DNA of 64,000 nucleotides from Astropecten irregularis (taxonomy: Eukaryota > Echinodermata > Asteroidea > Paxillosida > Astropectinidae), in the NCBI GenBank assembly GCA_963971285.1, contig OZ020254.1, forward strand, positions 14,538,932 through 14,602,931, given 5' to 3'. Under the pieces are notes generated by a model, which saw nothing but the letters and a program-made list of their open reading frames with translations, was not told the DNA's origin and ran no database searches. Both the position numbers and the translations under genes were made by a program. Positions 10,816 to 23,600 of the stretch are shown here, one piece after another. Position 1 is the stretch's first letter; each line of letters begins with the position of its first letter.

Positions 10816-11485
10816 AGGTGTTCTAACAGTCAACACGTGTGCATTTTTTTGTTTTGCGGCGGTTTTGTCGGAATGTTATCAATAGAGCAATATGACATAA
10901 TGTCTCTGTCACACATCTCACCAGGCCAGGATACGCCTTATCTGAACTGCACGATGTTATGTGATCAAGACACTGTGCAACAATTGAATTATGAACACAG
11001 CAAAATACCTTAAACCGCAACGAAAATCATTGAGACATTTTCCCGGGAACCAAGGTCAGTTAAAAAAAAAGAACAATAACGTTTTATTGATATAAAAACT
11101 ATTATTCATAACTATTATATTATTATCTTCATCTGGATAAATGTGGTTATAATAGCCTAAGTACAAACCAATTAATATAGCTATAAAACAGAATTCAGAT
11201 GAACCATGGAGGAACGTAATTATGTGACACACTGCGAGTAGTTTACAGTATAAATCCAAATTATAAATCCACATTATTTTTATTCAAAAATAATGCTTGA
11301 TGCGAATTCTAAATACTTTACCAACAGAAAATAAGAAAATTGGGTTGTCCACTTTTGAAGCATTCATTTTTGCTATTTGACATTTCAAAAGAAGTTTCAA
11401 GCTGTCCACTTTTTGCCGCGCCACGACAGTCGTAGAAGTAAAATCCAAGTTTCTGCTTGGAGAAAACTGAGTTTCAGGAAATTAC

Positions 11486-11920
11486 TTAAAGGTAATATCA
11501 TATACTTTGGTTTTTGTCAAGGAAATACAGATTCATGGGCAAAAGTATCAAGGAAGATACAGTAACAGTCATCTGTGAAAATTTCAGTCCCATACAGTGC
11601 CCACTTTTTGAGAGAAATAGTGAAAAACGGCCACAGTATTTTCTTAAGTTTTTCCTTTTATTGTTTTTTCTTAAAAGATCAAAAATCACTTTGGTCACTC
11701 GTTTTTACTCTTTTCTGAAAAAATACAGCATTTCAGGCAAAACAATTTTAACGGTATCTGTCTACCAACGCCATCTTTATACCCTGTATACTTACAGGGT
11801 ATAAAGATGGCGTTGGTAGACAGATACCGTTAAAATTGTTTTGCCTGAAATGCTGTGAATCTGTGAAGATTTCTATTTCGGTATGCTACACCAAAGTATG
11901 ATACTATTGCTACCTTTGAA
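11486..11920 (+). mobile_element. TTAA-flanked MITE family, copy A (with extra palindrome)
   Basis: Starts TTAAAGGTAATATCATA and ends ...ATACTATTGCTACCTTTGAA. Family ends read TTAAAGGTAGTATCATAC, so the target is likely TTAA, as for piggyBac or Kolobok; purine-rich AGG ends favour Kolobok. Other copies: 14327-14699 (the same locus across the gap), 15876-16238, 50367-50751, 59788-60133, and a fragment at 23010-23118. Confidence 0.75.
11726..11855. repeat. Perfect 63-bp-arm palindrome inside MITE copy A
   Basis: Arms 11726-11788 and 11793-11855 are exact reverse complements with a 4-base spacer (TACT). The matching place in the second copy (about 14572-14640) has only the left arm and then continues as other family members do, so the palindrome is derived. 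Confidence 0.95.
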
Positions 11921-12644
11921 GCAAATCCGAAAACCTATCCGGTAACGATCTACATGCAGATAATGAGACATTTGGATTGTCCACTTTTTTGTCCAAAGTT
12001 TATGCACATTGAGTGGCGCATGTGAAGGCGTGTCCGATCTAGTCATTTAAGTTCTATGCCCCCCCAAAAAAAAAATATATATATATATAGTTTAAGTATT
12101 ATAGACATGTATATCGACCTTTTCCATTTCATTTAGTATGCGCGACACAATCATCCACATTCAATTCCACATTCGACAATTCGCACCATAGATCTTACAC
12201 CTTTGTGCGTTTTCGTAATGATAGTTAGCGTTAACAATTCAAGTTAAGTCAGTTAAATGGATGATAGGTTGTGTTTTAAAGATTCCAATATACATAATAA
12301 TACATTCGCCAATATGTTTTACTGAATACTAAATTAAAGAATTAAAAGACGCATTTCGTTCAAATAAAACTACGGTGGCTGTTCCTGCCAAATTAATTAA
12401 ATGAAATTCATTTTCATCAAGCATTATTACGCATTATGACTATGGGTGTATTTATACGGCGATATGAAGACTATACATTGATCATGCCGTATTAAGCGCC
12501 GTATTATACATTTTGGAAGTTAATGTCTTTAATGGTCGTGATCATGGAAAGATAATTCATTTCGGCTGATGATCGCTCACCGTATACAACATAAACATTA
12601 TCTAGTATTACAAAGATTGTATCATTATATAAAGGATGGTGTTA

Positions 12645-12844
12645 NNNNNNNNNNNNNNNNNNNNNNNNNNNNNNNNNNNNNNNNNNNNNNNNNNNNNNNN
12701 NNNNNNNNNNNNNNNNNNNNNNNNNNNNNNNNNNNNNNNNNNNNNNNNNNNNNNNNNNNNNNNNNNNNNNNNNNNNNNNNNNNNNNNNNNNNNNNNNNNN
12801 NNNNNNNNNNNNNNNNNNNNNNNNNNNNNNNNNNNNNNNNNNNN
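12645..12844. other. Assembly gap of exactly 200 N
   Basis: A run of 200 undetermined bases. The round length suggests an arbitrary gap size. ORFs reading across it are meaningless. Confidence 1.
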
Positions 12845-15426
12845 TATCAGTTCTGGGCTCGCGGTACTCGGCAAAACCGGGCCCGAAGAGGGTCAAAAGT
12901 TTCGGATGCTTTCAGAATCGGATGAAATGAAAACTCGGAGGTGGGTCTTAGTCTTCAGAGCTTTGCATGTCAAGCTAAGGTGTCGTTCGGTGGGGAGGAT
13001 ATGCAGTATAGTCGGCTTGCAAGTAAGCCTATGGGAACTAGCCGTTAAGCCGGATGAAAGAATCCCGGTGAATCGCGTGCCCCTGAACACCTGACGGTCT
13101 GCTTAACTTTTGCCTTTTTCCCCCCTTTGCAGTTAATGGTTGGTGGTTATTGCATTATTATTTTTATTATGATAATAATAATATTATTATAATTATAGGT
13201 TTTCCTGGTCCATAAAGTACGTACGCACGAAAGGGGGGGGTGTTACCGATGCGTACGCTATGCGTACGGGGGGAGGGGGGTTCAGGATTAATGTTACATT
13301 TAATGATGCTAAAGCGAAGTACCACGAGAAGTGAAAAAACGTAATACGGAATGCGTATGCGTACAGGGGGGGGGGGGGGGAGGGAAGGGGGGGGGGACCA
13401 CTGCGTACGCCATGCGTACAGAGGGGGACGGGGGGGGGTCAAAAACAGTCGGCATTTCGTGCGTATACGTACTTTATGGACGGTCCCTGATAAGCAGCGC
13501 CATTTGACCTAGGCTGGATTTCACCAAGCACTAAGATTAATCTTAAGAGAGTTCTCAATTTTACCATAGTGATTTGTATTGTGACATCACACTTTGCTTA
13601 GCGATTATGATTGATTCACACTTTAAGATCAATCTTAGTCCTTCGTGAAATCGCCCCAGGTGTTCTACAGTCAACACGTGTGCATTTTTTTGTTTTGCGG
13701 CGGTTTTGTCGGAATGTTATCAATAGAGCAATATGACATAATGTCTCTGTCCACACATCTCACCAGGCCAGGATACGCCTTATCTGAACTGCACGATGTT
13801 AATGTGATCAAGACACTGTGCAACAATTGAATTATGAACACAAGCAAAATACCTTAAACGCAACGAAAATCATTGAGACATTTTCCCGGGAACCAAGGTC
13901 AGTTAAAAAAAAAAGAACAATAACGTTTTATTGATATAAAAACTATTATTCATAACTATTATATTATTATCTTCATCTGGATAATGTGGTTATAATAGCC
14001 TAAGTACAAACCAATTAATATAGCTATAAAACAGATTCAGATGAACCATGGAGGAACGTAATTATGTGACACACTGCGAGTAGTTTACAGTATAAATCCA
14101 AATTATAAATCCACATTATTTTATTCAAAAATAATGCTTGATGCGAATTCTAAATACTTTACCAACAGAAAATAAGAAAATTGGGGTTGTCCACTTTTGA
14201 AGCATTCATTTTTGCTATTTGACATTTCAAAAGAAGTTTCAAGCTGTCCACTTTTGCCGCGCCACGACAGTCGTAGAAGTAAAATCCAAGTTTCTGCTTG
14301 GAGAAAACTGAGTTTCAGGAAATTACTTAAAGGTAATATCATATACTTTGGTTTTTGTCAAGGAAATACAGATTCATGGGCAAAAGTATCAAGGAAGATA
14401 CAGTAACAGTCATCTGTGAAAATTTCAGTCCCATACAGTGCCCACTTTTTGAGAAAATAGTGAAAAACGGCCACAGTATTTCTTAGTTTTTTCTTTATTG
14501 TTTTTTCTTAAAAAGATCAAAAATCATTTTGGTCACTCGTTTTTACTCTTTTCTGAAAAAATACAGCATTTCAGGCAAAACAATTTAACGGTATCTGTCT
14601 ACCAACGCCATCTTTATACCCTGTAAGTAAAAGGTGAATCTGTGAAGATTTCTATTTCGGTATGCTACACCAAAGTATGATACTATTGCTACCTTTGAAG
14701 CAAATTCGAAAACCTATCGGTAACGATCTACATGCAGATAATGAGACATTTGGATTGTCCACTTTTTTGTCCAAAGTTTATGCACATTGAGTGGCGCATG
14801 TGAAGGCGTGTCCGATCTAGTCATTTAAGTTCTATGCCCCCCCCCCCCAAAAAAAATATATATATATATATAGTTTAAGTATTATAGACATGTATATCGA
14901 CCTTTTCCATTTCATTTAGTATGCGCGACACAATCATCCACATTCAATTCACATTCGACAATTCGCACATAGATCTTACACCTTTGTGCGTTTTCGTAAT
15001 GATAGTTAGCGTTAACAATTCAAGTTAAGTCAGTTAAATGGATGATAGGTTGTGTTTTAAAGATTCCAATATACATAATAATACATTCGCCAATATGTTT
15101 TACTGAATACTAAATTAAAGAATTAAAAGACGCATTTCGTTCAATAAAACTACGGTGGCTGTTCCTGCCAAATTAATTAAATGAAATTCATTTTCATCAA
15201 GGCATTATTACGCATTATGACTATGGGTGTATTTATACGGCGATATGAAGACTATACCATTGATCATGCCGTATTAAGCGCCGTATTATACATTTTGGAA
15301 GTTAATGTCTTTAATGGTCGTGATCATGGAAAGATAATTCATTTCGGCTGATGATCGCTCACCGTATACAACATAAACATTATCTAGTATTACAAAGATT
15401 GTATCATTATATAAAGGATGGTGTTA
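12845..15426 (+). repeat. Second copy of the ~2.6-kb gap-flanking sequence
   Basis: Near-identical to 10006-12644 and lacking the palindrome. It continues past 15426 into unique sequence (CACACGTTCAAAGAATATAG). It includes second copies of the MITEs described at 10368, 10669 and 11486. Confidence 0.95.
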
Positions 15427-15875
15427 CACACGTTCAAAGAATATAGGCGTATTACAGTAATTCCTAATAAAGGCGCTGACACGGCATAGAGCTATACAAA
15501 CAAAGCTCATAATGCTCACTGCAGACAAGCAACAACGGAAAACATAATGTAAGTTCATGCGTTTATACTGAAAGAACGTGGATCAATGATGACGAAGGGA
15601 GAACATGGCAATTTCGTTGACTTTATCCATTGAAGACGTACCAAACTTGAATACCTGATTTTACATTTCGAAATCTGTTTCCCCCGTCCAGTAAATAATC
15701 CCTATGAATACATTATGTACATATCTATTAACTAAGGAAATAATCTGTTATACTTATATAATTATAGTACTTTTTATATGTAATTTATACAGATCACAGA
15801 GTTAAATAAAATATAGAACTCTATGTACGCATAGCCACTATTGTTAAATAAATGTATTGTGAAAATGTGTTGTAT
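15427..15875. other. Intergenic AT-rich sequence
   Basis: Unique AT-rich DNA between the duplicated block and the MITE at 15876; no gene or repeat structure seen. Confidence 0.5.
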
Positions 15876-16238
15876 TTAAAGTAGTATCATACTTTGGTTT
15901 TTGTCAAAGAAATAAGATTCATGTGCAGAAATATCAAGGAAGATACAGCCACAGTCATCTGTGAAAATTTCAGTCCCATACGGTGCCCACCTTTTTGAGA
16001 AAATCGTGAAAAACGGCTACAGTATTTCTTAAGTCTTTTCTCTTTTATTTTTGATCTTTTAAAAGATCAAAAAGATTTTCGGTCGTTGTTTTACTAATTT
16101 CTGGATAAATACACCATTTCAGTCGGAAAATGTTAACGGTAGGTTTCTACCAGCATCATTTTCATACCCTGAAAGTTATACGTAAATCTATGAACATTTC
16201 TGTTTTGGTCTCTTACCAAAGTATGATACAACCTTTAA
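15876..16238 (+). mobile_element. TTAA-flanked MITE family, copy C
   Basis: 363 bp, starting TTAAAGTAGTATCATAC and ending GTATGATACAACCTTTAA. Internal sequence is shared with the copies at 11486 and 59788 (CAGTCATCTGTGAAAATTTC, CCATTTCAG, ATTTCTG). Confidence 0.85.
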
Positions 16239-16385
16239 GGCTATGCATAGCGGAAGTACATAGGCCTAGAGTAATAGAAGTAACCGCAAATCATATTACT
16301 TTTTCAGAATGTCATCATTTACTAATGGCCCTTAATTTCCGACATATTATGGATTAGGCCTATAGTTTTTAAACAAAAAATAATA

Positions 16386-16831
16386 TATTCGTGAAATAAC
16401 CACAAGGGAAACTGACTGAGTTATTTTAAGTCATTGAAAAGTGAACAAAGAAAAATTGACTGGAGCGGGATTCGAACCGGCGACCTCCTGAATACCGTAC
16501 AAGGCGCTCTACCAACTGAGCCATCCAGCCCTATGTTGGTGGTGATCACTCAAAGAGGATACGGCTTTGAGTGATCCCCAATGTACCGTTCCCAGGTTGC
16601 AGCATTGTTGCGTGTATCATTGAAACGATCCCTGGGGTGTGGCGGTGTGTGCGTGGTTTCATGGCTTCTGACTGCCAAACGAACAAGGATAGTTGACTAT
16701 TGGGGTCACCACCAACATAGGGCTGGATGGCTCAGTTGGTAGAGCGCCTTGTACGGTATTCAGGAGGTCGCCGGTTCGAATCCCGCTCCAGTCAATTTTT
16801 CTTTGTTCACTTTTCAATGACAAAAAATTAT
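16386..16831. mobile_element. Head-to-head pair of tRNA-derived SINEs
   Basis: A minus-strand copy (tRNA part 16457-16531) and a plus-strand copy (16720-16794) face away from a shared central leader. Both have intact A and B boxes, and both carry CTTGTAC where other copies have CTGTAC. The outer tails (GTGAACAAAGAAAAATTGAC and its complement) are the shared SINE 3' part. The left copy lacks most of the leader, so the pair looks like an inverted dimer that moved or rearranged together. Confidence 0.85.
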
Positions 16832-17394
16832 ATGTTTGAATAACCCGTGCTTTGATAGTGTAATTAAATGGGAAAGTTTGTTTACTGGGGTCGTGACATA
16901 CAGTTAACCCTCTTGCATTATTATATACACCAGCAATGCAAACCTGCAGAACCAAACTTAGAAACATGGTTTGCTATTAATGGTCCATTCCACAGAATAC
17001 AATGAATTATCGCATAATAAAAGTGGATTTTGGACGCATGAATGCCCAGAGTTGTCATTTTGTCTTTCTTTCTTTCTTTCCTTAATTTTCAAGAGTACAT
17101 TGTCCAATACAAGTGTACCATCCGTACTTTTGATGTTAATAACAAATTGGTTTGCAAGGATTTCCGAGGAACATGCAAAACTTTTACTTGTATTTAATTG
17201 AAAATAAACACGGACTGCAGCTGAACAGAATGTTAAGGCGATTGGAGTATTGCAATATAATGGGCGGTGTATAGGCTTACCTGAAATTATATAGGAATCG
17301 GCTATTAGAGATTACAATTTGCCTTTCATTATACATGAGATTCATTGCCCTTTACGTGCTCAATCCCAATATTATGTATACAAACAGTCATTAT

Positions 17395-17430
17395 AATCAT
17401 CAAATAACCACAAGAGGAATTGACTGGATT
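17395..17430. mobile_element. SINE tail fragment
   Basis: ATCATCAAATAACCACAAGA followed by GGAATTGACTGG matches the SINE tail seen at 44800 and 16390. A similar stray tail is at about 33622-33680. Confidence 0.5.
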
Positions 17431-17604
17431 AATACCGTATAGCGGTGCCACATATTGCTCAGTATATATCTTTATTAATTTGCCAGTCAGAATCCAGAAA
17501 ATGCATACATTTCGGATCAACCTGAGCGAGCAAGGTGAGATGAACATTAGATTCAGAACAAAGGTACTTTGTCGTAAGTTATAAACCTAATGTGTGTCTG
17601 AGAT

Positions 17605-20600
17605 TCACAGTTGAATACCGCACTGTTTCATGTTATTGGCATTGTGATCTACTATCTTCAGTTGAGTAAATCTGACTGGCATACCATCCACAGGGTGAGG
17701 GGTAGGCAGCTTTTTAATTTTCAGTGAGTCTGGTTTCAGTAGCTCCCAGTTACAACTTCTAGCCAGTTCAATCACAAGCATACGCAATAACATTACAGCA
17801 AATGATTTGCCAATGCATGACCGAGGCCCACCACCGAAAATACAGTAATTGTATCGATCACCATTCCTGTCCTCGTGTCGATCCGACGCAAAGCGGTCGG
17901 GATCAAATTTCTCTTTGTCCGTAAATATGTCGGATAAACCGACAGTGTCTCGGATGCTGTATATGACCGTCCAACCTGCAGGAATCTGCTTGCCCTGAAA
18001 CAAAATTAAATGAAAAACAAACCATGCACATGAAAATGCGGGAGTTTATTGAACCGTGTCTGACCTGTTTGAGTGAAAGTACAGACAAAATTATAATAAT
18101 TCTCCACCGATCAAATCTAAAAATTATTTCTTGATGTACTTATCTAAGAAGTCTTTCATCGATGTTCATCACACGGAAATGAGCATAATCAAATAAAATC
18201 CGGCCAAGTCCGGTCTGACCCGGTCGGGTCGGGTCGGGTCGGGTCGGTTCGGGTCGGGCCGGGCCGGGTCAGGTCAGGGATGGATGTCACAAGGCAAAAG
18301 ATTGTCAAGGGGCCTTTCTCAAAATTCGGCTCCGGCTCAGTCTCCGGCTTCGTTTTTTAGTGTCATCCATAATGCTGAAAATATATATTGTGGATTTCAT
18401 TTAAGCCGAAGCTCTGTTTTCGTTAGAAACCAGACAAAAATACGTTTTTGCCGCAGCCAAAAGCCTCTATTTTCTTACCCGTAATGTTACTATGCACTCA
18501 GAAAACGAATGTAAAAAATAAAATATGTAAAGAATATTGTGTAAAAAAATACTTAATTTATGTAAAATCCCATGAAAAACCTATACACATTTGTTTTGTA
18601 AAAATAATTTTGCATATTTTGGGAGTAAACATACAAGTTTACAATGATTGTGTAAAGTTTACATAAGTGAAGTAAGTACTTAACGTGTATCAAGTGGTAA
18701 GAAATTAGAGTTCATAACGTCATGGTAAGTTTTACAATACATACATGACAGACATTCAATTTACACAACAAACAAGTACTTTCGGGAGTTCGAATATGCG
18801 TGGCTTCACTTGACGTACATAACAGCATGGAAATGGACAACACACTGAAGGCTTGGAGGTTTGGTCATCTTGTGAAGGTAATTAACCTTAGTTAATGTTT
18901 TCATGTTAATTTGTGTAATATTAAGGTACGGATGGCTTACCTACATTTAATATGGATTTTTAACATGTCAAATACATTACGCCATGGAAGTTCTACGTCC
19001 GTTACAAAATGTGACATTCATATGCGTTGATTTCTGTGAGGTAATTTGAGGACAACCTAAATGGACAGAAGTCTCTGAAAAGCTTCTATTAAAGCTTCGT
19101 CCTTAAAATTATTTCATCCTGGCAAACCCATCTTCTGAAGGATAAGGACTTCGATGTGGGGGAACTATCATCAGGTAGAATCTAGTTGGGCCCATTTTCC
19201 GGACAGTTGATAATGGTGGTGGTGCAAACCAGTATTGTTCACAGAAGATAATTATGGTTTTTTTTTTTTTTACATTTTCTTCAGGTGAAAGCAACTTGGA
19301 ATTGTCTGCTCTCCAACTTCCTCTGTTCACTGGCCGACGAAAGGCGAAATGTGTACGACAACATATATTCCTTCACTGAGACTTCATCAGTTTTGTTATA
19401 GATGTTCACCTGTTCACTTGGTAAGTACCAATTTTTACTTAGATGTTGCAGAGTCTATTTTTACATGAATTCAAATATCAAAATTACAATGTAACAACAG
19501 GATCCATGACTGAAAACCGCTAAATATGAAGACCTACAATAAACTTCGGGAATGCTCATAGGATCTGGATGTAATTAAGCTCATTATGAATCATAGAAAA
19601 CTACATATGCGGCAGGGGATTCACGTGTCCCAGGTTTGAATGAAAATTGACCCTGAAGTGTTTTTTTTTGTCTTCAAATAATTATTTCATAGTGCCTCTG
19701 ATAAATACAGTCGTACGTGGTCTAATAAATTTTATTTGCTTTCAATTTGTGTTTCCATTTCTTCAAGAGAACAATCACCAAGAAGATGGAACAACAAAAT
19801 CACAGCCGTTCTGATTCTTGTCCTGTGGTGACACCAATAGCTCTTCAACAAGTGCTCCTAGTTAAAGAACGCCAAGCACCTCCACAGATGTATCTTTATC
19901 GGAAGAATAGGACATTTGTTTTAAGACATACTTCGTCTGAGACTTGCAGTACCACTAACAAGACAAAATTGTTCAGGTATATGTGACTTCATGGAGTCTG
20001 TCATCTTTGAGCTCAAAGACAATGTAAAGGGATATGCCATCAGAAATTTCCTGATATTTTGCTGCAGTATTATGTTAGCACATATTCATTCTTGAGGATA
20101 GTGAGTGTTTTATCTGAAATTTCACATTTCTTGGTAATCATCATGCATTGTTCATGTCTCATTTCCCTAAATCAAGAGAAGGTCTATGGCTTTAAAATGA
20201 AATATTTACATGTAAATGGCCAGAATTCTTAATCAATTTTTATCTGGGTTTTGTTTACCAGGAGTAGCAGACTGACAAGGGTCAATATGTTCTCCTGCAC
20301 TTTCCAATAGATGTTTAGTGTCTTATATTGATGTTTACAACATGTACATTTGTTGTTAATAATTATTCCATTGCAGGTTCAGTAAAATGTTTTAAACTTG
20401 AAAATTAAAGATTTTTTTAAAAGAAATCAGTCGATTCTTAAATGTGATTTCCAAATGACACAGAGGTTAAACAATATACCTGAACCCTGCAGTGGATGAG
20501 TAGGACAGTGAAGATGAAGGGACAGTTCAGTTTCAATGTCTACTATTATGCTGACAATTGTTTCATTTGGCAAGTATCATTTATAGAAAGTTCTATGCAA

Positions 20601-23600
20601 GCGTCCATCTTATTGATTTATTTCACTACCTCTCAGTGTTAAGGTTTCTTTTCGACTTCATATAAGAGAGGAATTTGGGAGGCCTTGTATTTTGCACAAA
20701 TACACCTTGCTTTATCCCATTAATGATGTTGATTTTTAAACTTTGTCAGAAATAGAAATAAAGCTAACAGCATTCAAGTTTGAAATTTGACATTTCTATG
20801 TGTGTATTAATTTATGTTTAACGGTTTGTGATTTTGAAAAAAGGATTTACCGAGAAACTCGGTAAGAGAAACAAATTTACATATCTAAACATGTAAAAAC
20901 AATGCCGAAAATACATAGATAAATGGTAAAATGTTCACTTAATTAACAAGTAAATTGATTTATCTTACACAGAATAGTGGTAAAAAATTTACCTAATATC
21001 AGTGTAAAATTTTACATAACAGGGTTTTACTTAGAAATTCGGTAAAATCTGTTACACAATTTCAAAGTAAAAATTTACCTAACTATTGTGTAACATTTTA
21101 CCAAACACTCGTTATGTAAGTTTTACCTAGTAATGTCGCATGTGCGCCCGTTACATGTAAAACAGGGTAGATTTTACTTATCTTGTGTAAATTTTTCTCT
21201 GTGTGTGGATTCACGAAATGGAGCCGTAGCCTTAGCATTAACATTAGCATTAGCATAAGCCTCAGCCTCAGCCTCAGCCTCAGCCTCAGCCTCAGCCTTA
21301 GCCGTAGCCGTAGCCGTAGCCGTAGCCGTAGCCGGAGCCGGAGCCGGAGCCGGAGCCGGTGCCGCACCCCTAGGGCACCCCTAGCCGGAGCCGAGCTTTG
21401 AAAAAGGCCCAAGATCTCTAAATCAATTTGTACTGGGACATCACACTTTGCAGCCAACTCATCTTAAGATTAATCTTATAGTGTTTGGTGAAACCCAGCA
21501 CAGATCTCATGAGCCAACCCCAATAAAACGGTAAACGACCTGCGATTTGAAGTGGGTTCCGGAATCTAAATGATTCAAGTAATATTATTGACTAAATACT
21601 ACCCCATGGAGACTCAACGACTGACTGCTGTGAGGTCAAAGTCACACGTATTCTGGGTCAAACGTGAAAAGTTCACACTATTTTGGCCTAGAAAGTGTGA
21701 CCCCTCTGAACAGAGAGGACTAAGAGTGCCCTTCCGTATTCAAGATATATACTGTGTAATATATATACATGTAGGCCTATATCATTTATAAAATCGAATT
21801 TATTTCGTAACAGTAAGGGCAGTTTTGATCATCAAAACTTATATAAAAGTTATATCATAATTAAAGTGTGTATATATATCATACTGACATGTATAGCTTT
21901 GATATATATAGTATAGTATTTGAAATTAAAAACGTATCATTTTCCCTGTACGGCATATTAATGATTACTGTTGTATATAACATCCTGGCGTATTTAACTA
22001 AGATTTTCACAGCCAGGAATTACAATCATTCATGTTAAGGTAGTTCATTCTGACTGATCAGTTACAACCTATAAGCTTGGCCATGCAGCTACTTATGTTA
22101 CTACACATGTATTTTAAAATGCGCATATTAGGACCTATGACAAATTAACCCCATCTGACAGTTTGGTTGTAAACAAACAAATATATATACTGTAAATACA
22201 TGCATATATACAATCACATTCCATTAATACCAGACGTGATCCTTCCAACGAATGTATATCGAATGGAGCTTAACACTTCCTTTCTCGTGAAATGCGCGTT
22301 CTCAAAAGTACTTGTTTTGTTTTATTTGATCTAATTTTCTTGTTTATGAGCAATCAATCGGGCAACCACAAACTTTGGGGCATTTGTGGTCAAGGATATA
22401 TTTTATAGATTAGTACTGAGACTTACCGAATAACTAATTAACCGGAATGCCGTTTGATTTACGGACGCTTAGTCTAAGTATATGCTTCTTTTTTCTTCTT
22501 TAAAGGAAATCAACGGGCGAACACAAACTTCGTTCAACATAAGAAACCTACGATTCTTACATGGTGTTTCCGCAAACCGATCCACATATAATTATGTGGA
22601 TCGGTTTGCGGAAACACCATAAGAGTCGTTCGTACTTTCGCACTTCTACATCGTTCGCACTTCTCGCAATTTGGTCTCAACGTTTCGACTAGCCTGCTCT
22701 ATTCCTCATCAGGAGATCATCAGAAGATGATGAGGACTCGTCCTGATGAGGACTAGAGCAGTAGTCAAAACGTTGAGACCTATTGCGAGAAGTGCGAACG
22801 ATAAAGAAGTGCGAAAGTACAAACGATGTTTACATGGTGTCTCCGCAAACCGATCCACATACCAATTGTCACCATACAAAGCCTCAAATCTTACAAGAAA
22901 CTTATCAAATCCAAAACAACTCTGTGCTTTAAGAATGATTGATTCATACATATCATGTCCGCGTTTAGTTCATTGTTTTCTCCAAAAGTATAAATTATAG
23001 GCATCGTATGGGACTGAAAATGTCACAGATGACTATCACTGTATCTTTGTTGATATTTTTGCCTATTTCATAAATTTGCATTTCTTTGACAAAAACCAAG
23101 GCATGAAGTTACCTTTAAAACCAAACATCCTGTCGTTATTAAGAAATTAATAGTCAAAGCGTCATTTCGATTGGCAAATGGCTGGTCTATATAGTATTAA
23201 TGGGATGTAAACGATGCGTTGGAAAATACATGATTTTCATATCCCTGTAAACGTTAAAACAAAACAATTGCTCGATCATGCATCAGCATAAAACTATTAT
23301 AGTGACAAAGTCAAAGGTAACAAATGAAGATTATTGAGATAAATCAAACTGTCAATGAAGTCTTTTACCATGAAAGAGGGTACTTACTTCCAGCTCAAAT
23401 GTTCTAAGAGCCTTTCTGAAAGCAGCCCCGATAGGTGGTGAGATCCTTAAGATTTCTCTGACGACGTTAGTAACATACTTCAGATCATTAATGTCTTGTA
23501 GAGTCATGGCAGATCCAGTCACATGCATATTGTGATCTGCAAGCTCTTGCCGGACCTTATCCAACACATGCTTGTTTTGATGCAGATAGAGGATGATACT

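Larger units (their letters stand above)
10006..12644 (+). repeat. First copy of ~2.6-kb sequence duplicated across the assembly gap
   Basis: From TATCAGTTCTGGGCTCG onward the sequence is nearly identical to 12845-15426, differing mainly by single-base and homopolymer-length indels and by one palindromic segment (11726-11855). It ends exactly at the N run, and the second copy starts exactly after it. This is what two overlapping but unmerged contigs or haplotypes would give. Confidence 0.95.

Noticed and set aside
12569-13094. Open frames crossing the N gap
   Set aside because: They depend on 200 undetermined bases.
16457-16794. tRNA genes in opposite orientation
   Set aside because: A and B boxes are intact, but the anticodon arm is degenerate and identical SINE flanks occur at several other loci, so they are SINE heads.
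19747-19986. 79-codon frame as a transposase exon
   Set aside because: No transposase motif could be seen; mentioned only as an unassigned frame inside the 18310-21410 element.
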